This document shows, one piece after another, positions 17,093 through 25,111 of a DNA stretch of 39,493 nt. The position numbers were made by a program, and so were the translations under genes. The notes below the pieces were generated by a model. It ran no database searches. It was not told where the DNA came from and was given only the letters and a program-made list of their open reading frames with translations. This DNA is from Microvirga massiliensis (GTDB lineage: Bacteria > Pseudomonadota > Alphaproteobacteria > Rhizobiales > Beijerinckiaceae). Location: contig NZ_LN811358.1 in NCBI RefSeq assembly GCF_001006805.1, positions 214,893-254,385 on the forward strand, written 5' to 3'. The stretch's first letter is position 1. Every line of letters begins with the position of its first letter.

Positions 17093-17339
17093 AGTAGTCC
17101 TCGCGCCGCATCAGCCCGCCCTGATGGCCGAGGAATTTGGAAACGAAGATCAGCAGCACGCAGGAGACGAAGCCGTAGACGGCCGACCAGCCCGGCAGGC
17201 GGTCCCACAGGTATTCGGCGTGCTCGCGGGGGACCAGAAAGTCGGCGATGACGACCAGAACGAGCACCAGATAGAACAGCCAGCGGCGCTGCTGCGCATA
17301 TTTCGCATTACCAAAGAAATCGACGACGCGTTTGATCAT
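17085..17339 (-). CDS. Small two-helix membrane protein of the complex I locus
   Basis: An 84-aa protein with two predicted membrane helices, about residues 19-37 (WLFYLVLVLVVIADFLV) and 52-70 (SAVYGFVSCVLLIFVSKFL). It has a basic N-terminus and an acidic end, REDYYD. The overlaps on both sides (ATGA with the upstream antiporter gene, 8 nt with the downstream one) show it is a real, coupled gene. I recall similar small proteins with a PGF/W-x-A-x-YGF and EDYYD pattern next to Mrp-type antiporter genes, but I know no assigned function. It may be a structural subunit joining the extra antiporter module to the membrane arm; that is inference. Confidence 0.8.
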   Translation of the reverse strand: MIKRVVDFFGNAKYAQQRRWLFYLVLVLVVIADFLVPREHAEYLWDRLPGWSAVYGFVSCVLLIFVSKFLGHQGGLMRREDYYD

Positions 17340-18799
17340 CTGACCACTCCGTCCGCCAGGGCGAGGAAATAGCCGGGGAAGATGCCCATCAGCACCGACA
17401 GGATGGCGGTCGCGACCAGCGGGATCGTCACCATCGGAATTTCACGGACCGTTGCAGGACTCTCGCGAGCCTCAGTCCCGAAAAAGGCGATATAGCTGAC
17501 CGGCAGGAAATAGGCGGCGTTCAGGACGGAACTCACCAGGAGCACGATCATGAACGCGGTCTCCCCCGCCGCCACCGAGCCCAGTGCCAGATACCATTTG
17601 CTGACGAAGCCCGCGGTCGGCGGGATCCCGATCATGCTGAGCGACGCGACGAAGAACGCTCCCATCGTCCAGGGCAGCCTACGGCCAATGCCGGCCATGT
17701 CGCTGACGTTTCGCTTGCCGGACGCGCAATAGATCGACCCGGCGCAGAAAAAGAGCGTGATCTTGGAGAAGGCGTGCGCCGCAATGTGGATGATCCCGCC
17801 GACCATCGCGACCGGCGACAGCAAAACCGCACCCAGCACGATGTAGGAGAGCTGGCTGACTGTCGAATAGGCGAGCCTCGCCTTCAGATCGTCCCGTGTC
17901 AGGGCGTAGATGGACGCCATCAGGATTGTGAACGAGACCAGATAGGCCGTGGCGAGCCCGAGCCCCAACCCGCCCACCAGTCCCGTGCCGAAGACGTGGA
18001 ACACCACCCTCAGCACGCAGAACACGCCCATCTTGACCACGGCGACCGCATGCAAGAGCGCGCTGACCGGTGTCGGCGCTACCATCGCGGCAGGCAGCCA
18101 GGCGTGCATCGGCATCACCGCGGCCTTGGAGAAGCCGAAGAGATAGCAGAAATAGACGACCGTCAGCAGCGAAGCCGAGGCATCGACCCTCGCCAGCAGT
18201 CCCCCAGCCACGAAGTCGAGCGATCCCGCGACGTGGTAGGTCAGCGCCAGTGCTGCGAGAAGCAGGCTTTTCGATGCGCCCATCAGATAGACGAGGTATT
18301 TGCGGCTACCCGCCCATGCCTCTTCGTCCTCGTGATGGTAGACGAGCGGATAGGTCACGAGGCTGAGCACCTCGTAGAAGATCACCAGCGTGAACAGATT
18401 GGCGGCGAAGGCGCCCCCGACGGCTGCCGCAAGGCTGGTGGCGAAGCAGGCGAAGAATCGGGTTTGCGCGTGCTCCTCCAGGTGCCGCATGTAGCCGATG
18501 GAATAGATGGCCGCCACGATCCACAAGAGCGACGAGACGGTGGCAAACACCATGCCGAGCGCATCGGCCCGGAAAGCGAAATCGATCCCCGGCAATATTT
18601 CGAACAGGCGCAATTCGACCGTCCCGCCCGCCAGCACTGTGGGCGCCATCGAGGCGACAATCGCGAACATGACGAACGCCGCCAACGGCGAGACGAGATC
18701 TCGGAGTCTCTCGCGGTCGTTCAGAAGGAGGACCGCCAGGGCCGCCAGACCGGCGACTGCGACGGCCAGCAGCGGCCGGATCGACATGACCGGGTCCAA
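17336..18799 (-). CDS. Additional antiporter-like subunit (MrpD/NuoL-like)
   Basis: A 487-aa polytopic protein of the proton-conducting membrane transporter family, additional to NuoM, NuoN and the NuoL-position protein. All charged residues of a working channel are present: E143 (IFYEVLSLV), K225 (FSKAAVMPMHAWLP), H250 and K256 (VVKMGVF). The sequence reads like Mrp subunit D or a NuoL core (AMVAPTPVSALLHAV) but stops without the long C-terminal lateral helix. The best-spaced start is TTG at 18799, with AGGA 7 bases upstream; an ATG four codons later (18787) is the alternative. It lies 4 bp after nuoK and overlaps the 84-aa gene by 4 nt. A fourth pump would in principle allow more protons per NADH. 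Confidence 0.9.
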   Translation of the reverse strand: MDPVMSIRPLLAVAVAGLAALAVLLLNDRERLRDLVSPLAAFVMFAIVASMAPTVLAGGTVELRLFEILPGIDFAFRADALGMVFATVSSLLWIVAAIYSIGYMRHLEEHAQTRFFACFATSLAAAVGGAFAANLFTLVIFYEVLSLVTYPLVYHHEDEEAWAGSRKYLVYLMGASKSLLLAALALTYHVAGSLDFVAGGLLARVDASASLLTVVYFCYLFGFSKAAVMPMHAWLPAAMVAPTPVSALLHAVAVVKMGVFCVLRVVFHVFGTGLVGGLGLGLATAYLVSFTILMASIYALTRDDLKARLAYSTVSQLSYIVLGAVLLSPVAMVGGIIHIAAHAFSKITLFFCAGSIYCASGKRNVSDMAGIGRRLPWTMGAFFVASLSMIGIPPTAGFVSKWYLALGSVAAGETAFMIVLLVSSVLNAAYFLPVSYIAFFGTEARESPATVREIPMVTIPLVATAILSVLMGIFPGYFLALADGVVR

Positions 18800-18803
18800 G
18801 CCG

Positions 18804-19109
18804 CTATCCTTTCATCATGGTCACGTCGTCGACCTTGAGGGTAGACTTGTTCCGCACGAGGGCGACCAGAATGCCGAGCGCGACGGCAACCTCCGCCGCG
18901 GTGATCGCGATGATGAAGATCGCGAAGATTTGCCCGCGGAAATCGTCGTGGTAACGCCCGAACGCGATGAAATTGATGTTGACCGAGTTGAGCAGCAGCT
19001 CGAGCGACATCAGCACGACAAGGATGTTGCGCCTGAGCAGCACGCCCGCCGCTCCGATCACGAACAGGAGTACTGCGAGCACGATATGCCACCAGAGCGG
19101 CACCATCAC
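18804..19109 (-). CDS. nuoK: NADH-quinone oxidoreductase subunit K
   Basis: A 101-aa three-helix membrane subunit (ND4L type). The two conserved membrane glutamates are E37 (LMSLELLLNSVN) and E73 (AAEVAVALG), both part of the central proton path. The start overlaps the nuoJ stop by ATGA. After nuoK comes the extra MrpD-like gene instead of nuoL. Confidence 0.96.
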   Translation of the reverse strand: MMVPLWWHIVLAVLLFVIGAAGVLLRRNILVVLMSLELLLNSVNINFIAFGRYHDDFRGQIFAIFIIAITAAEVAVALGILVALVRNKSTLKVDDVTMMKG

Positions 19110-19606
19110 CCCGGCTCCTTCCGCGCCAGCACGATGGCGCCGACCACGGCCACCAGCAGGATGACAGAGGCGGTTTCAAAGGGCAGGAGGTAGTCGGAGA
19201 ATAGCGTCGTGCTGAGCTGCCTGACCGTGTCGCCGGTGCGCATGGCGACCGGCTCCGTGACCGAAAAGCGTTCGCTCCAGACCACCAGCACCAACATCTC
19301 GATCCCGAGCAGGACGAGCAGCACCAGAGCCGGCAGGTTGCCGCCCGGCAAGAACCGCTGCAACGCCGCTTCGCGGACATCGATCATCATGATCACGAAC
19401 AGGAACAAGACCATGATCGCGCCGACATAGACGAAGATCTGGATGACCGCGAGCAACGGTGCCTCGAGCAGGACGAAGATTGCCGAGATCTGCAGGAAAC
19501 ACGCCATCAGCGCCAATGCGCTGTGAACCGGATTCCGCGCCAGGACCACAATCAGGGCCGTGATGACGGACGCCGCTGCGAATAGAAGGAAGAGCCCCTG
19601 ACCCAT
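19106..19606 (-). CDS. nuoJ: NADH-quinone oxidoreductase subunit J
   Basis: A 166-aa five-helix membrane subunit (ND6 type) with the conserved third helix IQIFVYVGAIMVLFLFVIMM, whose pi-bulge takes part in coupling. The frame is open to 19648, but the ATG at 19606 has GGAGG about 10 bases upstream and gives the family start. It is the first gene of the leftward complex I unit. Confidence 0.95.
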   Translation of the reverse strand: MGQGLFLLFAAASVITALIVVLARNPVHSALALMACFLQISAIFVLLEAPLLAVIQIFVYVGAIMVLFLFVIMMIDVREAALQRFLPGGNLPALVLLVLLGIEMLVLVVWSERFSVTEPVAMRTGDTVRQLSTTLFSDYLLPFETASVILLVAVVGAIVLARKEPG

Positions 19607-19683
19607 CGACGTCGACCCTCCGACGCGAACCGTCACTCGGCGCGACACGGCCGGACTTGGGAGATGCGCACTTCAGTTTACAA

Positions 19684-19712
19684 ATTCTGCCCTAGTCTTG
19701 GCCTTTTCTCAA
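19684..19712 (-). promoter_or_regulatory. Candidate housekeeping promoter for nuoJ and downstream nuo genes
   Basis: On the minus strand TTGAGA (19707-19712) and CAGAAT (19684-19689) are 17 bases apart, about 78 bases upstream of the nuoJ start. The match to a sigma-70 promoter is moderate. No FixK/FNR or sigma-54 element was found. Confidence 0.3.
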
Positions 19713-19907
19713 GATTATCCTGTTTGGTGAAGCGTTAGCAGTCCGCCAGTGCTGCGATCAAAGACATTCTTCCTCGCAATCCGGACGGGTTGCGGGAGGT
19801 GATCTGCAGCATGCTGCAGGTAATGATCCAGGCCGAGACGGGCGAGGTGCTCGGGGCCGGCAAGGGCGAACGCGTGCCACCTCGTAGCGGAGATAAGGAT
19901 GAGTGGA

Positions 19908-19926
19908 GGTCCGGCCTCGCCGGACC
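19908..19926 (-). terminator. Hairpin terminator-like structure after the omp gene
   Basis: GGTCCGGC-CTC-GCCGGACC forms an 8-bp GC-rich stem 14 bases past the omp stop. No strong T-run follows on the minus strand, so termination efficiency is uncertain. Confidence 0.45.
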
Positions 19927-19939
19927 CCCGTCACGAGGC

Positions 19940-20653
19940 TCAGAACTTGTAGTTCAGGCCGGCACGAACGACACCGAACTCGTAGTCGTCGCGGTTGAGG
20001 AGCACGCCCGTGTCGAATGGCGCGTCGTCTCCGCCGCGATCGAGATTGACGTAGAGGCCCTCGAGTTTGACGGTGAAGTTGTTCGTCACCGCGTATTCGA
20101 GGCCACCGCCGAGAGTCCATCCCGTCGAGGTGTCGTCGCCGCAGGTGAACGGCAGGCCGTTAGCAAGGCAATTGCCGCCTGAGCCGCCCCCGAAGGCGAA
20201 GCCGCCGGTTGCGTAGAGCAGGGCACGGTCGAAGGCATAACCGGCTCGCGCACGCACGGTGCCGAACCAGTCGAGGCCACCACCGGCCACGAAGCTGTCG
20301 CCGAAGGTTACATCGCGCTCGTTACCCAGATCCGCGTATTGGAGATCCGCCTCGAGGCCGAGGACGAACGACCCGATCTGGTAATTGTAACCCACCTGTC
20401 CGCCGCCGACGAAACCGTCGTCCCCGGTCACATCCACGAGACCGACGCCCGGCACCGTCACGGCGGAGTCGTTGACGTTCCATCCATAGCCGGCATTGAG
20501 GCCGATATAGAAACCGGTCCAGGTGAAGATGGGAACGGCAGCCACCAGCGCTGGCGGAGGCGCATAGGTGCGCGCCGGCAGGTCCGCCGCAAAAGTGGTG
20601 GGCGCAGCCAGCAGTCCTGCCAGAGCGGTTGCTGCGAGGAGATGTTTTTTCAT
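19940..20653 (-). CDS. Outer-membrane beta-barrel protein (Omp25/RopB/porin-like)
   Basis: A 237-aa protein with a 22-residue signal peptide (MKKHLLAATALAGLLAAPTTFA) cut before ADLPAR. The mature part starts with the WTGFYIGLNAGYGWN motif typical of rhizobial Omp25/31-type eight-stranded barrels and ends with Tyr-Lys-Phe, the C-terminal Phe needed for outer-membrane insertion. Alternating hydrophobic strands such as GWTLGGGLEYAV and FGVVRAGLNYKF fit this. The start at 20653 has GGAGG 5 bases upstream. It is a single gene read toward the nuo unit. The role is probably structural or envelope-stabilising. Confidence 0.92.
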   Translation of the reverse strand: MKKHLLAATALAGLLAAPTTFAADLPARTYAPPPALVAAVPIFTWTGFYIGLNAGYGWNVNDSAVTVPGVGLVDVTGDDGFVGGGQVGYNYQIGSFVLGLEADLQYADLGNERDVTFGDSFVAGGGLDWFGTVRARAGYAFDRALLYATGGFAFGGGSGGNCLANGLPFTCGDDTSTGWTLGGGLEYAVTNNFTVKLEGLYVNLDRGGDDAPFDTGVLLNRDDYEFGVVRAGLNYKF

Positions 20654-20997
20654 TTGGTCCTCCGGGTTTTCGAGTTCCGGGTTCAGGGTTCGGCCCGTGC
20701 CCTTTGATCCGGGCTGAAGCGAGCCTCGCGAGCGGCATGGCAGCAGGTATCGCGGCACAACCTCACCGCGCCCGGAATCGATAGATCCGGGCATCACGAC
20801 GGGTACGCTTGCGTGCGGTTTCCCCTGTGCAACGCCTGGGATTGAACGCTCTCGCTTCCTGATGGTTCATGCCGGTGCGGTATCTTGACCTCCCCCGGCC
20901 GGCATGCGCGAAAGGGATCCTCATCCCGTTGAGGCTCAGGACGATTGGCGATCGTGAACGCTCGGGACGGAGACGAGTGGGAAGCGGCGGTGAAACG
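20654..20997. other. Divergent intergenic region between omp and the SDR gene
   Basis: This 344-bp region serves promoters on both strands. A TTGACC hexamer at about 20885-20890 could be the -35 of the rightward gene. The omp leader holds several GGGTTC/CCCGG-type repeats near 20668-20695. No gene recognised. Confidence 0.4.
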
Positions 20998-21753
20998 ATG
21001 AATGCAGTCGCGTTGGTGACGGGCGGGTCGAGACGGATCGGTCGCGCGATCGTCGAGCGCCTCGCGGCCGCGGGATACTCGGTCGCGATTCACTTCAACC
21101 GATCGCTCCAGGAGGCGGAGACCCTTGCGGGGGAAGTGCGGGCCCGCGGAGGCCAGGCCACCCTTCTTCAGGCCGATCTTGCCGACCCCGCGGCCGTATC
21201 GACGCTCATGGAGCGCGCCCAAGCCGCCCTCGGGCCCGTGACACTCCTCGTCAACAATGCATCGGAGTTCCAGCGCGATGAACTCGAGACGCTCGAACTC
21301 GCACGTTGGCAGCGGCATTTCGCCATCAATCTCCAGACGCCGGTCTTTCTCGCACGGGACATGGCGCGCCTTCTGCCGGAGACAGCAAAGGGCTGTGTGA
21401 TCAACATCATCGATCAACGGGTCTGGAAGCTGACGCCGCAGTTCTTCTCCTACACGCTGACGAAGTCTGCCCTCTTCACGGCCACGCGGACGATGGCGCA
21501 GGCGCTCGCACCCTGCATCCGCGTCAATGCTATCGGCCCCGGACCAACTTACTCGAATCCGCGACAGGCGCCCGAGGACTTCGCGAAACAGAGCACCGCG
21601 TGCCTGCTCGGGCGCGGTCCCTTGCCGGAGGAACTCGCCGACGCGGTTCTGTTCCTCGCGCAGGCCGAGAGCGTCACGGGCCAGATGATCGCCGTCGATG
21701 GCGGCCAGCATCTCATCTGGCAGACGGCGGATGTCGTCGGCCTGGAGGAGTAA
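20998..21753 (+). CDS. SDR-family pteridine-reductase-like oxidoreductase (FolM/PTR1 type)
   Basis: A 251-aa short-chain dehydrogenase/reductase. The nucleotide-binding motif is TGGSRRIG (8-15), with the Arg of the TG-x3-R-x-G pattern seen in NADPH-dependent pteridine reductases. NNAS is at 86-89. The catalytic serine of ordinary SDRs is replaced by Asp: D139 (INIIDQR), Y152 and K156 (SYTLTKSA). This Asp-Tyr-Lys triad, with 13 residues between Asp and Tyr, is the arrangement in Leishmania PTR1. The likely reaction is reduction of a dihydropterin such as dihydromonapterin or dihydrofolate; this is inference. The ATG at 20998 fits the fold; an upstream extension to 20869 has no family match. 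It is convergent with pgeF. Confidence 0.87.
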   Translation: MNAVALVTGGSRRIGRAIVERLAAAGYSVAIHFNRSLQEAETLAGEVRARGGQATLLQADLADPAAVSTLMERAQAALGPVTLLVNNASEFQRDELETLELARWQRHFAINLQTPVFLARDMARLLPETAKGCVINIIDQRVWKLTPQFFSYTLTKSALFTATRTMAQALAPCIRVNAIGPGPTYSNPRQAPEDFAKQSTACLLGRGPLPEELADAVLFLAQAESVTGQMIAVDGGQHLIWQTADVVGLEE

Positions 21754-21804
21754 GTTCGGCTTCAGCGGCCCAGGACCGGAGGATGCACCACTGGGATTCG
21801 ATGC

Positions 21805-22572
21805 TCAATCGGTGAGCGCGATCGCGGATATCAGCCGCCCGTAATCGGGCTCGCCCCGGTGAGTCGTACGCCTGTAGCTGAAGAAGCGTTCCTCGTCCGA
21901 ATAGGTGCAAAGACCGAGCGTGCTGAAAGAGCCGACTCCGGCTGCAACTGTCCGAGCGCCGATATAGGCGGGCAGGTCGAACATCGCGCGATCGGGGCGC
22001 TCCGAGGGAACGAAGAACCGCTCGTTGGCGGAGTCCGCTTCGAGAAACCGGTCCCTGAAGTCGAGCCCTACCTCGTAGGCATCGCGGCCGATCGTCGGCC
22101 CGAGGACGACCGTGATCCGCTCCCGGCGCGCGCCGAGCCCTTCCATTGCTGCGAGCGTCGCCTCGATCACGCCCGTGAATGCTCCACGCCACCCGGCATG
22201 GGCGGCGCCCACGACGCCGCTATCCCGGTCCACGAAGAGGAGGGGGCCGCAATCCGCGGTGGTGATCGCCAGCGCCAGCCCGGGCACGCGGGTCGCCATG
22301 CCGTCGGCCTTCGGGCGCTCCGTGCCGAAGGGAGCCTCGACGATCACGGCATCGGGCGAGTGGACCTGGTGCAGACTGACGAGGGAGTCCGGGCTGACTC
22401 CGAGCCCGGCGGCCATCCGGGCCTGGTTCTCGACCACGCGATCACGCTCGTCGGACGATCCGAGGCCGCCGTTGAGGCTCCCGTAGATTCCCTCCGACAC
22501 GCCGCCTTGCCGCGTGAAGAAGGCATGGCGGATCCCGGGGAGACCCGCGAGTGCGGGTGATTCAACGATCAC
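21805..22572 (-). CDS. pgeF: Peptidoglycan editing factor family protein (polyphenol oxidase/YfiH fold)
   Basis: A 255-aa protein of the YfiH/DUF152 family. The zinc-site residues are H71 (LHQVHSP), C108 (TTADCGP) and H125 (GAAHAGWRG), all in the conserved order. In E. coli the homologue helps keep L-Ser out of the peptidoglycan stem; related proteins have purine nucleosidase or laccase-like activity. The best start is GTG at 22572, preceded by AGGAG at 7 bases, giving an 11-nt overlap with the midA-like gene upstream. It is the last gene of the lgt-midA-pgeF operon. Confidence 0.92.
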   Translation of the reverse strand: MIVESPALAGLPGIRHAFFTRQGGVSEGIYGSLNGGLGSSDERDRVVENQARMAAGLGVSPDSLVSLHQVHSPDAVIVEAPFGTERPKADGMATRVPGLALAITTADCGPLLFVDRDSGVVGAAHAGWRGAFTGVIEATLAAMEGLGARRERITVVLGPTIGRDAYEVGLDFRDRFLEADSANERFFVPSERPDRAMFDLPAYIGARTVAAGVGSFSTLGLCTYSDEERFFSYRRTTHRGEPDYGRLISAIALTD

Positions 22573-23653
22573 GAAGCTGCTCCTGTATCGCGGCGGCCGG
22601 CAACAGGCCTGGAATATTCTCGATCGAAGGGTGAGCAAGGGCGAGGACCTTGAAGAGATCGCCCATCCCGTCCGGCCCCGGTCCGGTGAGGCGGCGCAAG
22701 GCTCCCGTAATCGCGGCGGCCTGCTCCTGGCTCGCTCGCGCGCAGAGAGCTGCCGCCCGGCTCTCGATGCCGAGCGCTCGCAGGAAGTCGCCCTGCCGGC
22801 CCGGGCCATGAGCCCGCAGGCCGGCAGCTTCGCCGATGCGCGCCAGCCAGTCGAAATCGACATGCACCGTGAGGTCGGCCTCGCCCGGATCGGCGAGGGG
22901 ATCGGCGAAGCGATGTCGCTGGACTGCCTGCAAGGTGTCCCCGAAGGCAGGGCCGACATAGCCGTAATCGATCGTGAGGAGAGCCCCGCCGACCCTGGCG
23001 AGTCGGCCAGCCAGATTCGCCGCGATGGCTGAACCGATACGGGGCTCCTCGAGGATCTCACCGTCGCGCGGAGGTCGCGCGTGCGCCACGCTGACGGGCC
23101 GAAGCCCGAAGACGAGACGCTCTCCTTCGAGGCCGACCATCCGCTCGCACCAGCCCCGGTCCGTCGCGACATACTGCGCGACCGGCAGGGCGTCGAAGAA
23201 CTCGTTGGCGATAACGATCAGAGGCCCCTCGGGAAGGGTGTCGATGCTCGCGTGCCAGATGGGCGTGTGGGCGGAGCGGGCGAGGATGCTGCGCTGGCGC
23301 TCCCGCAGGACCGGACTCGTTTCCACGAGGTGAACCTGTGCGGCCGCGAGGAAGCCCGGCACGAGCCGAGCGGCGCGAAGCAGGTCAGCCATCAGGGTGC
23401 CGCGGCCGGGCCCGAGCTCGACGAGGCCGAAGGAACCGGGGGCGCCCGCGAGCCGCCAGACTTCCGTGGCCCAGAGTCCGAGGAGTTCCCCGAACATCTG
23501 GCTGATCTCCGGGGCGGTGGTGAAATCCCCGTCGGCTCCCAGCGGATCCCGCGTCGCATAATAGTGCCGGAGGCAGAGATCCATGTAGCGCTCGACCGGG
23601 ATCGGGCCCTCGGCGGCAATGATCTCTCTGATCCGTGCGGCGAAGCGACTCAT
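22562..23653 (-). CDS. Class I SAM-dependent methyltransferase, NDUFAF7/MidA family
   Basis: A 363-aa protein with GDFTTAPEISQMFGE (42-56) and the SAM-binding motif VELGPGRGTLMAD (78-90), followed by NEFFDALP, all typical of the MidA/DUF185 family. Human NDUFAF7 dimethylates an arginine in the complex I 49-kDa subunit (the NuoD homologue) during assembly. A role with the NuoD encoded 12 kb away is possible but not shown. The gene lies between lgt and pgeF, a grouping I know from many Rhizobiales. Confidence 0.92.
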   Translation of the reverse strand: MSRFAARIREIIAAEGPIPVERYMDLCLRHYYATRDPLGADGDFTTAPEISQMFGELLGLWATEVWRLAGAPGSFGLVELGPGRGTLMADLLRAARLVPGFLAAAQVHLVETSPVLRERQRSILARSAHTPIWHASIDTLPEGPLIVIANEFFDALPVAQYVATDRGWCERMVGLEGERLVFGLRPVSVAHARPPRDGEILEEPRIGSAIAANLAGRLARVGGALLTIDYGYVGPAFGDTLQAVQRHRFADPLADPGEADLTVHVDFDWLARIGEAAGLRAHGPGRQGDFLRALGIESRAAALCARASQEQAAAITGALRRLTGPGPDGMGDLFKVLALAHPSIENIPGLLPAAAIQEQLRDR

Positions 23654-23740
23654 GCCGGTCTCTGTCTGTCGGATATCAAGGCAGCAGCGACCGGGGAGGT
23701 TCGTTCGGTCATGCCTTATCCTCGAGATTGTCCGCAGCGA

Positions 23741-24577
23741 TCAGGCCTCGGACACCCGGGAGCGGGTTACGCCGCGCCACGCGAGCACGATCACGGTGAG
23801 GCCGACGAGCACCATCGGCAGCGACAGCAACTGGCCCATGGTGGCGCCCCCGACCAGGAAACCAAGCTGCGGGTCGGGCTCGCGGAAGAACTCGCAGGTG
23901 ATCCGCGCGATGGCATAGCCCGTCACGAAGATGCCGCCGAGGAGCCCGGGCCGCCGGAATCCAAAAGTGCGGGCCGCGATCGCCATGACGATGAAGAGCA
24001 CGAAGCCTTCGGCGAACGCCTCGTAGAGCTGGCTCGGATGGCGCGGAACCGGTCCTCCATTCGGAAACACGAAGGCATAGGGGAAATCGGGAGCCGGCCG
24101 CCCCCAGAGCTCACCATTCACGAAATTCGCGATCCTGCCGAAGAACAGGCCGATCGGGGTCACGACCGCGGCAAGATCGAGCATGGCCAGGGGGTTCAGG
24201 CCACGAGACCGGGAGAAGAGCACGAGGGCCAGAATCGCGCCCAGGAAGCCGCCGTGGAAGGACATTCCCCCGTGCCAGACGGCGAAGATCTCGATCGGGT
24301 TCGCGAGAAAAGCCGGGAGATTGTAGAAGAGCACGTAGCCGAGCCGCCCGCCGAGGACTATTCCGAATGCGATCCAGACAATGAGATCGTCGACCTCGGT
24401 CGCCGTCGGCGCACGGACCGGCCGCCACAATTCCTCCCGCGCTGCGAGGCGCCGTGCATAGAACCATCCGCCGAGCAGGCCCACGACATAGGCCAGGGCG
24501 TACCAGCGGATTGCGATCGGGCCGATTGCAATAGCAACCGGGTCGATCATCGGAAAGGGCAGGGCGAGAACGGGCAT
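23741..24577 (-). CDS. lgt: Prolipoprotein diacylglyceryl transferase
   Basis: A 278-aa inner-membrane enzyme with seven predicted helices. It transfers a diacylglyceryl group from phosphatidylglycerol to the lipobox Cys, the first step of lipoprotein maturation. Signatures GGRLGYVLFYN, HGGMSFHGG, FFGRIANFVNGELWGR and HPSQLYEA are all present, as is the later FFREPD. The ATG at 24577 has no strong ribosome site and an in-frame ATG follows at 24550, so the exact start is uncertain. It heads the operon with the midA-like gene and pgeF. Confidence 0.96.
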   Translation of the reverse strand: MPVLALPFPMIDPVAIAIGPIAIRWYALAYVVGLLGGWFYARRLAAREELWRPVRAPTATEVDDLIVWIAFGIVLGGRLGYVLFYNLPAFLANPIEIFAVWHGGMSFHGGFLGAILALVLFSRSRGLNPLAMLDLAAVVTPIGLFFGRIANFVNGELWGRPAPDFPYAFVFPNGGPVPRHPSQLYEAFAEGFVLFIVMAIAARTFGFRRPGLLGGIFVTGYAIARITCEFFREPDPQLGFLVGGATMGQLLSLPMVLVGLTVIVLAWRGVTRSRVSEA

Positions 24578-24802
24578 CGTGTCGGATTTGGCCTGACGAC
24601 AGGGCCGGGCTCACGCCGGCAACCGGCGCGCCACTTGGACGGCTGGCACCCGGAACGTCAAGCCCGCGACCGCTGGAATCGGCTCCCTTCGGCGACCTAG
24701 CGGAGATGTGACGAGCCACGTGAGCCCCGGCATCTTCATGCAAGGCGGTTGTTATCGCACCGTTGCGCTGGCGCCGGTAAAGGACCATGTCAGCTGGGCG
24801 GC

Positions 24803-24821
24803 GGGCGCGAATGACGCGCCC
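24803..24821 (+). promoter_or_regulatory. Hairpin just upstream of the ubiK ribosome site
   Basis: GGGCGCG-AATGA-CGCGCCC forms a 7-bp stem ending 4 bases before the GGAGG ribosome-binding site (24826-24830) of ubiK. It could affect translation or mRNA stability. The structure is seen; the role is inferred. Confidence 0.3.
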
Positions 24822-24838
24822 CGATGGAGGCAGCAACC

Positions 24839-25111
24839 ATGAGTCAAGGCCCAAATCGGATCCTGGACGAGTTTGCCCGGCTCGCGACCGATGCGGTCGG
24901 TGCGGCGCAGGGGATGAGGCGCGAGGCGGAGACGATCATGCGGGCGCAGGCCGAGCGCCTTCTGCGCGATATGGATGTTGCAACCCGTGAGGAGGTCGCG
25001 GTCCTGCGCGACCTCGTCTCTGTGCTCCGGGAAGAGAACGAGCGCCTCGCGGCGCGGGTCGCTGCTCTCGAAGCCGGTGCAAAACCCACTTCCGAACCGG
25101 CCTCGGCTTGA
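24839..25111 (+). CDS. ubiK: Ubiquinone biosynthesis accessory factor UbiK (BMFP family)
   Basis: A 90-aa mostly helical protein. The N-terminal part (NRILDEFARLATDAVGAAQGMRREAE) is an amphipathic helix and the C-terminal part (EEVAVLRDLVSVLREENERL) is a coiled coil, the layout of the YqiC/BMFP family. In E. coli, UbiK helps the UbiJ-scaffolded aerobic ubiquinone complex. The ATG at 24839 follows GGAGG at 8 bases and is preferred over the ATG at 24824. It is divergent from lgt. Confidence 0.85.
   Translation: MSQGPNRILDEFARLATDAVGAAQGMRREAETIMRAQAERLLRDMDVATREEVAVLRDLVSVLREENERLAARVAALEAGAKPTSEPASA

Larger units (their letters stand above)
19607..19939. other. Intergenic region between nuoJ and the omp gene
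   Basis: This 333-bp region holds the promoter of the leftward complex I unit and the terminator of the omp gene, both listed separately. No convincing gene was found. Short frames crossing it lack family motifs. Confidence 0.5.

Noticed and set aside
15929..17251. A 440-aa open frame opposite the NuoL-like gene
   Set aside because: Antisense frame with Arg/Glu/His/Gln-rich low-complexity composition; the membrane protein on the minus strand is clearly the real gene.
23081..24700. A 539-aa open frame opposite the midA-like gene and lgt
   Set aside because: Spans two well-defined genes on the other strand and has no recognisable domain.
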